Source: an uncultured Porphyromonadaceae bacterium
Lineage (GTDB): Bacteria; Bacteroidota; Bacteroidia; Bacteroidales; Muribaculaceae
Length of the DNA stretch: 64,000 bases
Assembly: GCA_900545955.1 (NCBI GenBank)
Contig: URAU01000006.1
Location: 62,001 to 126,000 of the forward strand
Direction: 5' to 3'
Positions 34,367 through 43,575 of this stretch are shown in pieces. The position numbers and the translations under genes were made by a program. Within the stretch, counting starts at the first letter, position 1, and each line of letters opens with the position of its first letter. The notes under the pieces were generated by a model. That model did not search any database and had not been told where the DNA came from. It saw only the letters and a list, made by a program, of their open reading frames with translations.

Positions 34367-36097
34367 ATGTCGTTTATAAAATCCCTGAAGAGCGCTTTCG
34401 GATTCTCCGATCCGGAGACAGAGGAAGCTGAACTTGAAGGTATCGATGCTACTGTCGTGCCTCTGAAGGCCCGCAGCGAGGCCATCCCCGCGGATTCTCC
34501 ATACCATCCTTCGGCTCCCGACACCGTGGTGGATGATGCAGATTCCTCCGCTGAGTCAGAGGCGGTTCCCACTGACGTCCCGGAGTCGCAGGCTGTCCCT
34601 TCGGAAATTTTCGATTCTGTGGTCAAGGTGTTCAACGAGGCTCTTCCTGCGTTTCTGCGCGACTCGATGAACCGCGAGGCCCAGTGCGAATTCCTCTACC
34701 GCCAGCTTGATGACTCCATGAAGCGGTATCTTGAGAAGGTCGCTTCGGAGACTCGCACGCGAATGAACGACCGCTGGGAGGCCGAGCGGCGCTCGCTCCA
34801 GGCGCAGATGTCTACTCTCCGGGCCAAGGTGCAGAAGGATGAGGAGGAAAGCGCCGAGACGAAAAAGCAACATCTGAGCGCCGAACGCCAGAAGCGCGCG
34901 CTCGGAGAGCGTGTGCGCGACCTTGAGGCGCAGCTCCAGAAGGCAGAGGCCGAAAACGAACAGCTGTCGCTTGAAAACAAGAGCATGGCCAACAAGCTGC
35001 GTGTAAGTTCCGTGCTCGGCATGGAAGCTCCGGATGCTGATTTCGAGGCGGCCAAGGCGCTGGCAATGAAGGTGAATGAGCTTACCGCTGCTCTCGAGGC
35101 GGCCAATACATCGCTCGACGATGCCCGTCAGCAGGCCGTGGAGGCGCGCACTCTCGCCGATTCACGTCAGGCCGATCTCGCGACTGCCGAAACCGCGCGC
35201 TCTAAAGCGGAGGCTGAGGCCGATCGCCTTTGCGATGCGCTCGCAAAGGAGAAAGCTCTCCGGCTCGATTGTGAAGGCCGTATCGAGAGCCTTGAAAAGG
35301 CCCTCGATGAATCGCGCGTTAAAGACGATATGGGCGATGCCATGCTTACCGACCTCAATTCCAAGCTCGGGACTACCAGGGCTGCTCTCGAGGCGGCTGA
35401 AAATCGTTGTCGCGACCTCGAAGCCGACAATACCAAGGTCAACGCGGAATATGAGCGCCAGAAAGCTGAGCTTGCCCAGGCTATGGAGAATCTGGCTATC
35501 GTGGAGCAGATGCAGGTGCAGCTCTCCCAGCTGGAGGACGCGCGCAAGAACAATGAGATTTATGTTAAAAAGAAAAAGGAAGAACTTCAGAAGGCCAATG
35601 AGCGTCTCCACCAGCTCGAACTCGAAACCGGGGAGCAGAAAAACGCTCTGGCACAGAAGGACGCCACCATACATCATCTGGAAGAGCTCACCGACTCCCT
35701 CCGCAAGACAATCGAAACCAACCTTTACGAGCACGCCCAGTGTCAGAGCGGCCTTCGTGCTGAGATTCAGCGTCTGAAAAAGTTCAAGGGAATCGACAAC
35801 GATGCCGAGGTTTCCGAGGAGACGCCCGGCGGTGAGCTCGGCAGCGGTCTCGGTAATGCTCCCGCTATGGCGCCCAAGGGCAATTCCAGAAAGTCGAATC
35901 AGAAGGACGCCTCCCGCCAGCCTCGTGTCAGCATATCGGCTATCGACGAGAGTCTGGAGGATACCGACTGGCTTGTGGCTTCGCCTGCCGAAGTCAAGGG
36001 AGGAGCTCCCGACCGCGATGCCGAAACGGATTTCGGCTATAAGGCGCCCGAAAGGAAGAAGACTCCCGACAATCCCGATCAGATGCTTCTGTTCTGA
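34367..36097 (+). CDS. Long coiled-coil protein ending in a sliding-clamp-binding-like motif
   Basis: Function unknown. Residues 1-75 are acidic and disordered-looking after a short basic start (MSFIKSLKSAFGF). About 80-130 is a helical head. About 130-480 is heptad-rich coiled coil with few breaks. About 490-576 is a disordered tail with a conserved-looking block (SISAIDESLEDTDWLVA, then DFGYKAPERKKTPDNPDQ) and ends QMLLF, which fits the bacterial beta-clamp motif Q-[LM]-x-L-F exactly and lies at the very C-terminus. No signal peptide or membrane helix, so cytosolic. Next to radC. A scaffold at the replisome or chromosome is an inference. Confidence 0.75.
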   Translation: MSFIKSLKSAFGFSDPETEEAELEGIDATVVPLKARSEAIPADSPYHPSAPDTVVDDADSSAESEAVPTDVPESQAVPSEIFDSVVKVFNEALPAFLRDSMNREAQCEFLYRQLDDSMKRYLEKVASETRTRMNDRWEAERRSLQAQMSTLRAKVQKDEEESAETKKQHLSAERQKRALGERVRDLEAQLQKAEAENEQLSLENKSMANKLRVSSVLGMEAPDADFEAAKALAMKVNELTAALEAANTSLDDARQQAVEARTLADSRQADLATAETARSKAEAEADRLCDALAKEKALRLDCEGRIESLEKALDESRVKDDMGDAMLTDLNSKLGTTRAALEAAENRCRDLEADNTKVNAEYERQKAELAQAMENLAIVEQMQVQLSQLEDARKNNEIYVKKKKEELQKANERLHQLELETGEQKNALAQKDATIHHLEELTDSLRKTIETNLYEHAQCQSGLRAEIQRLKKFKGIDNDAEVSEETPGGELGSGLGNAPAMAPKGNSRKSNQKDASRQPRVSISAIDESLEDTDWLVASPAEVKGGAPDRDAETDFGYKAPERKKTPDNPDQMLLF

Positions 36098-36194
36098 CCG
36101 CATAGGCCTTCCAGGGAAGGTGTTGCCACCTCTACCTCCATTTCAGCGTTTGTGCTCTCTCCGACCGGTAATATTGAATAACATTGCTCTGAAT

Positions 36195-38426
36195 ATGAAT
36201 ATTTTAGGTACAAATATCCGCACGGCTGTTTTCGCAGCTTCACTTTTTGCCGGCCCCGTTGTCACTACGGCCGCTGTGGTTCCGGCAATCGATGCCGCCG
36301 ACATCGCCAGATACGTCTATCCCGACAATGCTCCCGCCACACCGGGCCGCATGGCTTTCATGCCCGACGGCGAATCTTTTCTGCGCCTGTCGGCCGACGG
36401 TACGAAAATCGTGCAGTATGCTACGACCGACGGCAAGGAGATGGCCACCGTGTTCGACACGACCCATACGCGTGAGGCATCGGTGAAGTCGGTCGAGGAT
36501 TTTACGATAAGTGCCGATGGTACGAAGCTTATCGTCTGGACTGATTCTCAACCGGTATATCGCCGCTCGTTTACAGCGGTATATTATGTCTTTGAGATAA
36601 AACGCAACATTCTCCGCCCTCTTTCGAAGTCGCATGCGCGCCAGCAGTCGCCTCTCATGTCGCCCGACGGCAGGATGGTGGCATTCGTGGCTGACAACAA
36701 TATCTATCTCCGCAAATTCGACTACGATACGGAGGTGCAGGTTACGACCGACGGGCAGCGCAACGCCATAATCAACGGTGTGCCCGACAGGGTGTATGAG
36801 GAAGAGTTCGCGACCTCCTGCTCCATGGCCTGGTCGCCCGACAACGGTACTCTATGCTATCTGCGCTACGACGAGACGGCGGTTCCCGTATTTACCTTCA
36901 CCCTTTATCAGGGCTGGTGCAATCCTTCCGACCAGTACGCTCTCTACCCCGGTAGCTTCAGCTACAAATATCCTGTGGCAGGCGAACCTAATTCGGTTGT
37001 AACCCTCCACAGCTACGATGTGGACACACGTAAAATCAAGGAGATTCCATTCCGGGATTCTTCTATCGAATATATTCCCCGGATTCATTTCGGCGATACG
37101 CCCGAGCGGCTGATGGTCGTCACCCTCAACCGCGCGCAGAACCGCATGGAGCTCTACGCCGCCAATCCGAAATCTACGGTGGTGAAATCCGTGCTCGTCG
37201 AGGAGTCGAAAGCATGGCTCGACAGCAGCACCTACGAGGATATAGCTTTTGAGCCGACCGGCTTCATGCTGATGTCCGAGCGTACGGGCTGGCGCCATCT
37301 CTACCGCTATAGCTACGAAGGGCAGCAGCTCCGCCAGGTAACTCAGGGTAGCTATGACGTGACGGCCTACTACGGCACCGATGCCCAGGGCAACGTCTAC
37401 TACCAGAGTGAACCGGCCGGTTCGGTCGACGCAGATTCTCAGCTGGCTCTCAGCCGCGTGGTCTACAAGGTCGACCGCCAGGGAAAGAAAACCGATGCAC
37501 TTACCGAGACCCGTGGATGGGCGTCGGCTACGTTTACCCCCGCGATGAACTATGCCGTGGTCAACTACAGCTCCGCAAAGTCTGCTCCGCGCTATACGCT
37601 CCTCAACGCCAAGGGGAAGACCGTCCGTACGCTCGAGGACAACGCTAAATACGCTTCCTCCTACGCCTCGCTCCCCGAAAAGGAATTCTTCACCTTCAAC
37701 GCCGGAGGCACCATGCTCAACGGCTATATGATCAAGCCTGTAGGTTTCAATGCCGGGAAGCGCTATCCTGTAATCATGTGGCAGTACAGCGGCCCGGGCT
37801 CGCAGGAGGTTACCGACCGTTGGCATATGGACTGGGACTACTATGCCGCCACAAAGGGATTCGTGGTTGTTTGTGTCGACGGGCGCGGCACCGGTGGCCG
37901 TGGCCGCGATTTCCGCAGCATCGTCTACAAGCAGCTCGGACGCTATGAGACCGTCGACCAGCTCGCGGCCGCCCGCTATGTGGCCTCGCTCCCGTTTGTC
38001 GACCCGGCCCGCATCGGCATTGCCGGATGGAGCTACGGCGGATATGAGACGCTGATGTGCGCTACCGACGCCGAATCCACCTATGCCGCTGCCGTGGCAA
38101 TCGCTCCGGTTACTTCATGGCGGTATTACGATACTGTCTATGCCGAGCGGTTCATGCTTACTCCCGGCGAGAATGCCGACGGCTACGACGAAGGGGCGCC
38201 CGTAAACCGCGCCGCTTCGCTCTCGTGCCCGTTGCTGATTATGCACGGCACCGCCGACGACAACGTGCACCTCTCCAACTCCATCGAGTTTGTCGGCCGG
38301 CTTCAGCAGGCTCACAGATATGCCGATATGATGCTCTTCCCGGGCATGAACCATTCAATCAACGGATGCGACGCGCGTGCCATGGTATATGGCCGCATGG
38401 TGGATTTCTTCAGCCGCAATCTCTGA
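36195..38426 (+). CDS. Dipeptidyl peptidase IV-type S9B serine peptidase
   Basis: Secreted or periplasmic exopeptidase that removes Xaa-Pro dipeptides. Signal peptide MNILGTNIRTAVFAASLFAGPVVTTAA. N-terminal beta-propeller with the paired Glu that binds the substrate amino terminus in DRVYEEEFATS. C-terminal alpha/beta hydrolase with Ser613 in GWSYGGYE, the Asp in GTADDN (688-689) and His720 in MNHS. 743 residues, the DPP IV length. The open frame starts far upstream inside the coiled-coil gene in another frame; the ATG used here gives the signal peptide. It serves peptide use by the cell. Confidence 0.94.
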   Translation: MNILGTNIRTAVFAASLFAGPVVTTAAVVPAIDAADIARYVYPDNAPATPGRMAFMPDGESFLRLSADGTKIVQYATTDGKEMATVFDTTHTREASVKSVEDFTISADGTKLIVWTDSQPVYRRSFTAVYYVFEIKRNILRPLSKSHARQQSPLMSPDGRMVAFVADNNIYLRKFDYDTEVQVTTDGQRNAIINGVPDRVYEEEFATSCSMAWSPDNGTLCYLRYDETAVPVFTFTLYQGWCNPSDQYALYPGSFSYKYPVAGEPNSVVTLHSYDVDTRKIKEIPFRDSSIEYIPRIHFGDTPERLMVVTLNRAQNRMELYAANPKSTVVKSVLVEESKAWLDSSTYEDIAFEPTGFMLMSERTGWRHLYRYSYEGQQLRQVTQGSYDVTAYYGTDAQGNVYYQSEPAGSVDADSQLALSRVVYKVDRQGKKTDALTETRGWASATFTPAMNYAVVNYSSAKSAPRYTLLNAKGKTVRTLEDNAKYASSYASLPEKEFFTFNAGGTMLNGYMIKPVGFNAGKRYPVIMWQYSGPGSQEVTDRWHMDWDYYAATKGFVVVCVDGRGTGGRGRDFRSIVYKQLGRYETVDQLAAARYVASLPFVDPARIGIAGWSYGGYETLMCATDAESTYAAAVAIAPVTSWRYYDTVYAERFMLTPGENADGYDEGAPVNRAASLSCPLLIMHGTADDNVHLSNSIEFVGRLQQAHRYADMMLFPGMNHSINGCDARAMVYGRMVDFFSRNL

Positions 38427-38496
38427 GTTAATTAACTGGTAAAATCAATTTTTAATATTTCCGGTAGGAAAATTTTCAGAAGATTTCTTTCTGCAT

Positions 38497-39846
38497 ATGT
38501 TCAGGTCAAACGAACGTCGACAGGGTATGAGTGCCGCAATCTACGGCTTGTGGCGTAACTGGGCCGTCGCGGTTGGTATGCTGACGCTGCTCACCATGCT
38601 TGCTCCGGTCACTCCGCGCATGTGGCTTGCCCCGATCAACGTCTTGCTTTATCTTGCTCTCGAGTGGTGCCGCAGGTATTTCCGGCGCGGTCCCGTGCCT
38701 GTGTGCTCCCGCCTTAACAGGCAGGTGTCTGTGGTGATTCTTGTCACCGCTATCGCACTTGTGCTTCTTTCGATCTACGAGCGCGACGGCGAGTATCATG
38801 AGCTTACAGGCCAGGTATATACTTCCGCTTCCCCGCTTCTGTCAATTCTTATTACATCGCCGCTGGCATGTCTTGTCACGCTGTGCTTCCTGTTGCGTCG
38901 CGGCGAGCCGGAGACGTGTCAGCGATGCATAATGCGCTACGGGAATGTAATCGAACATGGTTTTGTGGGCGACCTCTACCGCAAGGAATGGCGATATCAG
39001 ACCCAGCTGCTGTTTGGCCTTTCGCTCGTACTCTCGGTGGCCGACTGGTGGTATTATCTCCGCCATTATGTCAACACCAATCTTAACCACGCCGATCTTT
39101 TCTTCTTCGCGTGGCTTCCGCTTGCCATGTATGTCTGTTCCCTGATATATCTGGGAATACGCTACTATTCGCTCTGGGTCTATTATTGCCGCAACGACGA
39201 GGGACATTATGTGGCGCAGCCCGGTACCACTACGCTCCGCTATCTCGTAATCTGCGCCGACCGTATTCTTGTGGATTTCTATCCGACCGACCGAACGTTT
39301 GCCAACGGCGCCAGGGTCAAGCGGTTCGATACTCCCGTAGTGGTCCGGATTCCATATCATGAGAAAGAGAATATGGGCGAGGCCATACGCTGTTTCCAGC
39401 AGGCCACCGGGATTCCCGACGCGGAAATCAAGCTGGCTTACGATAGTCCCGACAACGTTACCTACCAGAATATCTTCCATTATTTTGCTTTCGTAGGCAA
39501 CGAGGAAGTTATCGCCGATTCAAAGTTGCGCGGAGAGTGGCTTTCGTGGGGAAATCTCACCCAGATGGCTTCCGAGGGTATTCTCGACCGCGATTTTGTC
39601 GCGGAAATCAAAAGAATATACCGCATTGCCATGGCATGGAAAACCTACGATGAGCGCGGACGCCGCCTGTATCCGATAAAGCATTACAAACCCACGTTCC
39701 GATTGAGCGAGTTGCGCAATTGGGATGTTGATTTCAACGATTATTCATGGCTGCGGGTGGCCAATCACAACGAGGATAAGTTCTGGTTTCGCGTGGCCCG
39801 CTGGTTCCACTGGCCTTCTTCTCTTCGTAAATCTACGGCTCGCTGA
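38497..39846 (+). CDS. Polytopic membrane protein of unknown function
   Basis: About five to six hydrophobic helices in the first 225 residues (for example AVAVGMLTLLTMLAP, VVILVTAIALVLLSIY, LLSILITSPLACLVTLCFLL, LLFGLSLVLSVADWWYYL and FFAWLPLAMYVCSLIYLGI), then a soluble C-terminal domain of about 220 residues with no motif I know. 449 residues. The C-terminal part (RFDTPVVVRIPYHEKENMGEAIRCFQQATGIPDAE) looks folded. Conserved-looking aromatic positions suggest a real family. It lies between the peptidase and miaA, 70 and 39 bp away. A GTTAATTAAC palindrome sits in the upstream gap. Confidence 0.7.
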   Translation: MFRSNERRQGMSAAIYGLWRNWAVAVGMLTLLTMLAPVTPRMWLAPINVLLYLALEWCRRYFRRGPVPVCSRLNRQVSVVILVTAIALVLLSIYERDGEYHELTGQVYTSASPLLSILITSPLACLVTLCFLLRRGEPETCQRCIMRYGNVIEHGFVGDLYRKEWRYQTQLLFGLSLVLSVADWWYYLRHYVNTNLNHADLFFFAWLPLAMYVCSLIYLGIRYYSLWVYYCRNDEGHYVAQPGTTTLRYLVICADRILVDFYPTDRTFANGARVKRFDTPVVVRIPYHEKENMGEAIRCFQQATGIPDAEIKLAYDSPDNVTYQNIFHYFAFVGNEEVIADSKLRGEWLSWGNLTQMASEGILDRDFVAEIKRIYRIAMAWKTYDERGRRLYPIKHYKPTFRLSELRNWDVDFNDYSWLRVANHNEDKFWFRVARWFHWPSSLRKSTAR

Positions 39847-39885
39847 CGTAGGCCCGTAAATCCTCAATATCGCTGCTGTACGCTA

Positions 39886-40857
39886 ATGAACAATCCATCT
39901 TCCACCGTTTGCCTTGACGTTCCGGTACTTGCCGTAGTGGGCCCGACAGCCTCTGGCAAGACGGCACGCGCCGTGGCGTTGGCGCGTCGGCTCGGCGCGG
40001 AGATTATCAGCGGCGACTCCCGCCAGGTCTACCGGGGTATGACGCTCGGTACCGGCAAGGACCTCGAGGAGTATGGCGATGTTCCGTATCATCTGATCGA
40101 CATTGCCGATGCGGGCACGAAATATAATCTGTACGGCTTTCTTCGCGATGCCTCGGCGGCATATGCAGATATATGTCGCCGTGGGCGTGTCCCCCTGCTG
40201 TGCGGTGGCACCGGAATGTATGTCGAGGCGTTCCTTAAGGGTACGGCTCTCCCGGAGGTGCCTCAGAACGATTCGCTGCGGCAGAGCCTCCGAGGAAAGA
40301 CACTTGAGGAACTGACCGGAATGCTCAGCCGGATGAAGACGCTGCATAATATTACGGATGTGGATACTCCGAAGCGGGCGATTCGCGCTATTGAGATTCA
40401 GACATATTATGCCGAGCATCCCGAGGAGTCGCGTCTGGTCGACGCTCCTACGCCACGCCCTGCTCTCGTGGTCGGTATCGACGTGCCGCGCGATGTGCGG
40501 CGTAGCCGGATAACGTCGCGTCTGCATGCCCGTCTCGACGCCGGCATGGCCGACGAGGTAAGGGCGTTGCTCGCCTCGGGAGTCAGCGCTGAAGATCTTA
40601 TGTATTACGGTCTGGAATACAAATATGTCACTCAGTATGTTGTCGGAGATATTTCGGAACAGGAAATGTTCTGTTCGCTCGAAACGGCCATTCATCAGTT
40701 CGCCAAACGGCAGATGACGTGGTTTCGGGGCATGGAGCGCCGAGGAATTCCAATCCGCTGGCTTCCCTATGATATGCCATCCGACGAATTTGTCGACGTT
40801 GTGGCCCGGGACTACTCCGCCATATGCAGTGCCGGTAAATCTGACCAATCGTTTTGA
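39886..40857 (+). CDS. miaA: tRNA dimethylallyltransferase
   Basis: Adds dimethylallyl to A37 of tRNAs that read UNN codons. P-loop GPTASGKT (19-26), then the DMAPP/tRNA site in ISGDSRQVYRGMTLGTGKD, which differs from the usual ISxDSxQxYxGxDIGTAK by GTGK. GGTGMYVEAFLKG and FAKRQMTWFRGM are classic MiaA blocks. 323 residues. Bacteroidales often carry two MiaA copies; the variant motif suggests this is the second type. Close to the next gene (3 bp). Confidence 0.9.
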   Translation: MNNPSSTVCLDVPVLAVVGPTASGKTARAVALARRLGAEIISGDSRQVYRGMTLGTGKDLEEYGDVPYHLIDIADAGTKYNLYGFLRDASAAYADICRRGRVPLLCGGTGMYVEAFLKGTALPEVPQNDSLRQSLRGKTLEELTGMLSRMKTLHNITDVDTPKRAIRAIEIQTYYAEHPEESRLVDAPTPRPALVVGIDVPRDVRRSRITSRLHARLDAGMADEVRALLASGVSAEDLMYYGLEYKYVTQYVVGDISEQEMFCSLETAIHQFAKRQMTWFRGMERRGIPIRWLPYDMPSDEFVDVVARDYSAICSAGKSDQSF

Positions 40858-40860
40858 CTT

Positions 40861-41973
40861 ATGGGTGGCCACTCTCTCAATTACGTTTTTGGCAGAAAGT
40901 TGCCGATGGCAATCGCCTTGTCGATTGCTTCGGCTTTGCCCGTATCGTCGGTCTACGCCGAGCATATCCCGAACGACCGGCGTATGGTTGATGAACAACC
41001 GTTCACTCTTCGCGCCGACTCCGTGCGCGAGGTTTCGCTTTTCGCACCCAACAGCAGTTTCCGGATAGATGTCGTAGGAGCTGTGAAGCATGGACCCCAA
41101 CGTATGGGCGACGACGATGCCTGGTGGGGAATCACTTTGCTCGACACGGAGGGGCGCGAACGTATGGCCGTTCGTCTGCTCTGCGGCACGGAACCGTACG
41201 ATGCCACATTCAGCCGCCCGTATCTGCGTGTGGTTGTCGATTCCGTCAGTGCGGAGGGTCGGCGGTTTCCGGTTGCCGACCGGCAGCTTTTTAATGGCGT
41301 CGAGACATATAAAGGCTTCAACGGTCTGCGCGTGGCCTACGGAGATTATAAAGTGCTGGTTGCTGTAGGCTCTGAATTTCTGCTCACAGCGGCCGGATTC
41401 CCTTATGACACCCCTCTGGCGTCGGCTTCCATAGGTGGCAACCGGAGTGTCGATGTACGTTATGTCGAGGTCTGGAGCGAGCCGTCGCGGTCGGTCCCAC
41501 TCGGGAGCGGATGGCCAGTCGAAGATATTACGGCGTATACGGCCGAGTCACGCGGAGTGGAAGGAATCTGGGAGTTTCTGGACCGCGACACGAATGCCCG
41601 GCTTGCCGAACCCGGAGGCGCTTACCGGCTGGCGGTTGTGCCTCACCGCCATACCTCCTGGTGTGGTTGTCCCTCGAGTGCTTCGGAGCCTGGACCCAGC
41701 GGAGCGGAGCGTCCGGCCGGTGCCACGGATGCCAACGCTTTATACGATATTATTTATCTGGGGGGAGCCCGTATCTATGGAAAATACTGGTCATCCGGAA
41801 TGGTGAAAGGCCGTATGTTTGCCACCGGCTTCGAGAACCATTACGCCCTCCAGTGGTTCGATTCCGCAATGCTCCCGACCGGTACCGAGATGTCGGCAGA
41901 TTTCGCGGCGCCTTCGTTGCTCTCCTTCAATTTCCCGCTCCTGAAATCCACCCTCCGCTTCTCCCGACGCTGA
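40861..41973 (+). CDS. Secreted protein of unknown function
   Basis: Exported beta-rich protein. Signal-like stretch MAIALSIASALPVSSVYA begins at residue 16, so the real start could be the internal ATG at 40906, but the first ATG follows the miaA stop by 3 bp and fits translational coupling. The remaining ~335 residues have no motif I know; WWGITLLDTEGRERMAVRL and FNGLRVAYGDYKVLVAVGSEFLL are characteristic. A Pro/Ser/Ala-rich low-complexity patch occurs near 275-290. 370 residues. It is followed 26 bp later by another secreted protein, so the two may act together. Confidence 0.65.
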   Translation: MGGHSLNYVFGRKLPMAIALSIASALPVSSVYAEHIPNDRRMVDEQPFTLRADSVREVSLFAPNSSFRIDVVGAVKHGPQRMGDDDAWWGITLLDTEGRERMAVRLLCGTEPYDATFSRPYLRVVVDSVSAEGRRFPVADRQLFNGVETYKGFNGLRVAYGDYKVLVAVGSEFLLTAAGFPYDTPLASASIGGNRSVDVRYVEVWSEPSRSVPLGSGWPVEDITAYTAESRGVEGIWEFLDRDTNARLAEPGGAYRLAVVPHRHTSWCGCPSSASEPGPSGAERPAGATDANALYDIIYLGGARIYGKYWSSGMVKGRMFATGFENHYALQWFDSAMLPTGTEMSADFAAPSLLSFNFPLLKSTLRFSRR

Positions 41974-41999
41974 TATAAATCCAGCTGAAACAACTACTT

Positions 42000-43568
42000 A
42001 TGAATAAGCTATTCCTCTCCTTAATGGCAATGGGCTGCTCGCTCGCGTCTTTGGCCGGTGTGCGCAGTGATTTTGCCGTCGACACGATTTCAACGCAAGT
42101 CGGTAATTTTCAACTCGATTCAATCAATCTTTCATCGCCTTTGAATTATTATCTTTCGCGGGCTTGGGTGCGTTCCACCGGCAAGCAAAGGCTATGGCAC
42201 GACATTTCTACCTCTAAATTTAATTTCGACGCTAATGCAGCCGATGAGGTGGTGGATTCCGATATGCGCTCCTACATCGCTAATGAGACGATTGACCGTA
42301 TAGTGGTCTACCGCGACTCCGTGGCGGCAATAATCACCCATACTGAGGGGGAAGATTTGGTATTTCTGAATTATTGCTGGATAGAGCATGGGCGATGGGT
42401 AAACGGGGGTCAGGGTATGGCGGACAGTCTGGAACAGGCGCACGAGACGCTTCTAAAGCAATTGCCCTACCATCATGCGAATCTTCCGCGTATCGCCCGG
42501 ATTGAGGCCTTACCGCAGTCGGAGGTCCCTTTTGTTGAATTCCTACTGAACTTGACCTCGTCTCCGGAGCATTTTCTGCTCGACATGCTTGAGTCTCACA
42601 GGCTTGTTATAAATGGAGAGTTCCACAGGCGTAAGGTTTCATGGGATATGCTCAAGCGTCTTATTGCGCTTCCGGAGTTTCCCGACAAAGTAGGCCATAT
42701 CTTTATGGAATTACCGTCATGGTGCCAGCCGAAGATGGACAGCTTTATGGCTTCCGACTTGCTGCAAAAGGATACTTTACTCGGAATTTTCCGTGAGGAG
42801 CAACTTAACGGATGGTGGGACAGGGGTGAATTCGAGTTCATATGTCAGTTGTGGGCGCTCAACCGGAGGTTGCCGGCAGATAAGAAAGTCAAGGTAATTC
42901 TGGCCGACTATCAGATACCGTATTCCGGATTGACCGAGGGGAACACTCGCGAAGCAGAGGACAGAAACACGCATATGGCCGATGTTATCGAACGGACTCT
43001 TGCGGCCTCCGATGATGCCCGCGGCAATCTGTTTCTCGTCGGGTGTGGTCATGCCTATAAATCCAATCAGGCAGGCTTTGCCTCCGCCGCAAGCGGCCGC
43101 CCCTCGGAAAAGACAGCGGCTGCCCAGCTTGCCGACCGGCTCGGGGCATCGAATGTATTCACCGTATTTCAGCATGGTCTGTCGGGCGATAATGCCGGCA
43201 GGAATAAGCGTCCGCTCAGGGGTGGGATATTCGACAAGGCATTTGAGGCTGTCGGAAACCGACCTGTCGGTTTCGCACTCGCTGGGTCGCCGTTCGGAGC
43301 CGAACCGTTCGACGGAATCTACGAAATCAAATATAAGGTTGCGACTGGAAGCTTCGCCGACAACTTCGATGGATATCTCTTTCTGCATCCGGTAGTAGGT
43401 GAGCCTGTGGCAGAACCTCTGACTGAAATTTTTACCGACGCTTTCGTGGAGGAGATGAAACGTCGGGCCTCTGTGCTCGGGCTTGAAAACGCGCGTGGCC
43501 TATGGTTTGGCGTGTCTGCCCCGGAGATGACTAAGGAGCATATTGTGGATGTGTTGACAAGAGAATAG
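42000..43568 (+). CDS. Secreted EreA/ChaN-like fold protein (predicted)
   Basis: Signal peptide MNKLFLSLMAMGCSLASLAG, then a long N-terminal region and a domain (about 200-360) with the pattern of the erythromycin esterase/ChaN/TIKI superfamily: GEFH (207-210), an E in HIFMELP, an NTHMADVIERT helix and LVGCGHAYKS. These positions match the metal or catalytic residues of that fold. The exact family is not clear and the enzyme may be a hydrolase or protease-like protein. 522 residues. It follows the previous secreted protein and converges with the next gene after a 7-bp gap. Confidence 0.55.
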   Translation: MNKLFLSLMAMGCSLASLAGVRSDFAVDTISTQVGNFQLDSINLSSPLNYYLSRAWVRSTGKQRLWHDISTSKFNFDANAADEVVDSDMRSYIANETIDRIVVYRDSVAAIITHTEGEDLVFLNYCWIEHGRWVNGGQGMADSLEQAHETLLKQLPYHHANLPRIARIEALPQSEVPFVEFLLNLTSSPEHFLLDMLESHRLVINGEFHRRKVSWDMLKRLIALPEFPDKVGHIFMELPSWCQPKMDSFMASDLLQKDTLLGIFREEQLNGWWDRGEFEFICQLWALNRRLPADKKVKVILADYQIPYSGLTEGNTREAEDRNTHMADVIERTLAASDDARGNLFLVGCGHAYKSNQAGFASAASGRPSEKTAAAQLADRLGASNVFTVFQHGLSGDNAGRNKRPLRGGIFDKAFEAVGNRPVGFALAGSPFGAEPFDGIYEIKYKVATGSFADNFDGYLFLHPVVGEPVAEPLTEIFTDAFVEEMKRRASVLGLENARGLWFGVSAPEMTKEHIVDVLTRE

Positions 43569-43575
43569 GCTCTTT

